Origin: Isoetes taiwanensis
Lineage: Eukaryota; Streptophyta; Lycopodiopsida; Isoetales; Isoetaceae
NCBI GenBank assembly: GCA_021234155.1
Contig: JAJEKV010000070.1
Span: 4,804,754 to 4,868,753 of the forward strand
Length of the DNA: 64,000 nt
Direction of reading: 5' to 3'
Shown piece after piece: positions 63,882 through 64,000 of this stretch (its first letter is position 1; each line of letters opens with the position of its first letter). The notes under the pieces were generated by a model. It did not search any database. It had not been told where the DNA came from and saw only the letters and a program-made list of their open reading frames with translations. A program made the translations under genes and the position numbers.

Positions 63882-64000
63882 TATTTGGATATTACAATTT
63901 TGATTTGATAATCAACAATATAATCCTCAAAACCAAGCCATATGAGATCACTTCCTTTTAATATTACCTAACCAATTGAATATAAGCCAAAAGTTACTAC

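Larger units (their letters stand above)
55441..64000 (-). repeat. tRNA-Thr/Arg tandem array, block 2 (runs off window end)
   Basis: Unit starts at 55441, 56393, 57452, 58392, 59327, 60258, 61135, 62119, 63037 and 63976, spacing 877-1059 bp. Layout is as in block 1. Spacers hold no gene. Two sub-types alternate at a few sites, such as GAGGTCACGAGTC versus GAGGTCCGCGAGTC and GCCACTTAAACG versus GCCATAAACG. Confidence 0.95.

Overview
The window is nuclear DNA from a land plant with a repeat-rich genome. The evidence is eukaryotic tRNA genes with plant-style upstream elements, plant Helitron, CACTA and L1-type LINE transposons, and decayed fragments of a PLS-type PPR gene and of a GRF/CCHC zinc-finger gene. 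I cannot assign a species or lineage. No intact protein-coding gene is visible. Every protein-like signal lies in a mobile element or in a broken gene fragment, and the long Phe/Pro/Ser/Leu-rich reading frames are antisense readings of purine-only DNA.

The underlying host sequence is a tandem array with a unit of about 930 bp. Each full unit carries four tRNA-type sequences, all on the minus strand. In + strand order they are T1 (tRNA-Thr, anticodon AGU), A1 (tRNA-Arg, anticodon UCU), T2 (a second, altered Thr copy) and A2 (tRNA-Arg), followed by about 540 bp of spacer. Reference forms used below: T1 is 74 nt with A box TAGCTCAGTTGG; A1/A2 are 73 nt with B box GGTTCGAGTCC. The longest uninterrupted blocks are 32289-41539 and 55441-64000. 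I count 28 Arg copies identical to the reference and 6 identical Thr T1 copies; most other Thr copies carry lesions.

Transposons have cut into this array, and in most cases the interrupted unit can be rejoined by eye. 1-8065: part of one minus-strand Helitron (to 1574), a second complete one (1577-6008), a short host remnant with one tRNA-Arg, and a plus-strand Helitron (6198-8065) filled with purine-only DNA. 8066-9103: one near-complete host unit with a SINE-like insert. 9104-18261: a nested stack in which Helitron A (starts 9104, ends about 18073) is split 13 bp from its 5' end by minus-strand Helitron B (9117-15560), itself split by a purine-rich Helitron (12213-14111). 18262-25727: host units with a CACTA element (19195-24337) inside one Thr gene and a 552 bp foldback element (24619-25170) inside another. 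25728-32056: a 6.3 kb LINE on the minus strand flanked by a 16 bp target-site duplication. 41540-53572: a cluster of Helitrons carrying gene fragments (a zinc-finger gene near 44.2-45.0 kb, a PPR gene near 52.2-53.1 kb). 53573-55440: an odd mosaic of purine-rich Helitron and tRNA unit, more like a chimeric consensus than a real junction.

Upstream of the tRNA copies (on the minus strand) there are TATA-like and CAA-rich stretches as in plant Pol III genes. No run of four T's separates A2, T2 and A1, so these could be read as one transcript. Differences between units fall mostly at CG and C-N-G sites and often look like small indels. This raises the possibility of methylation-related sequencing error, so part of the apparent Thr pseudogenisation may not be real.
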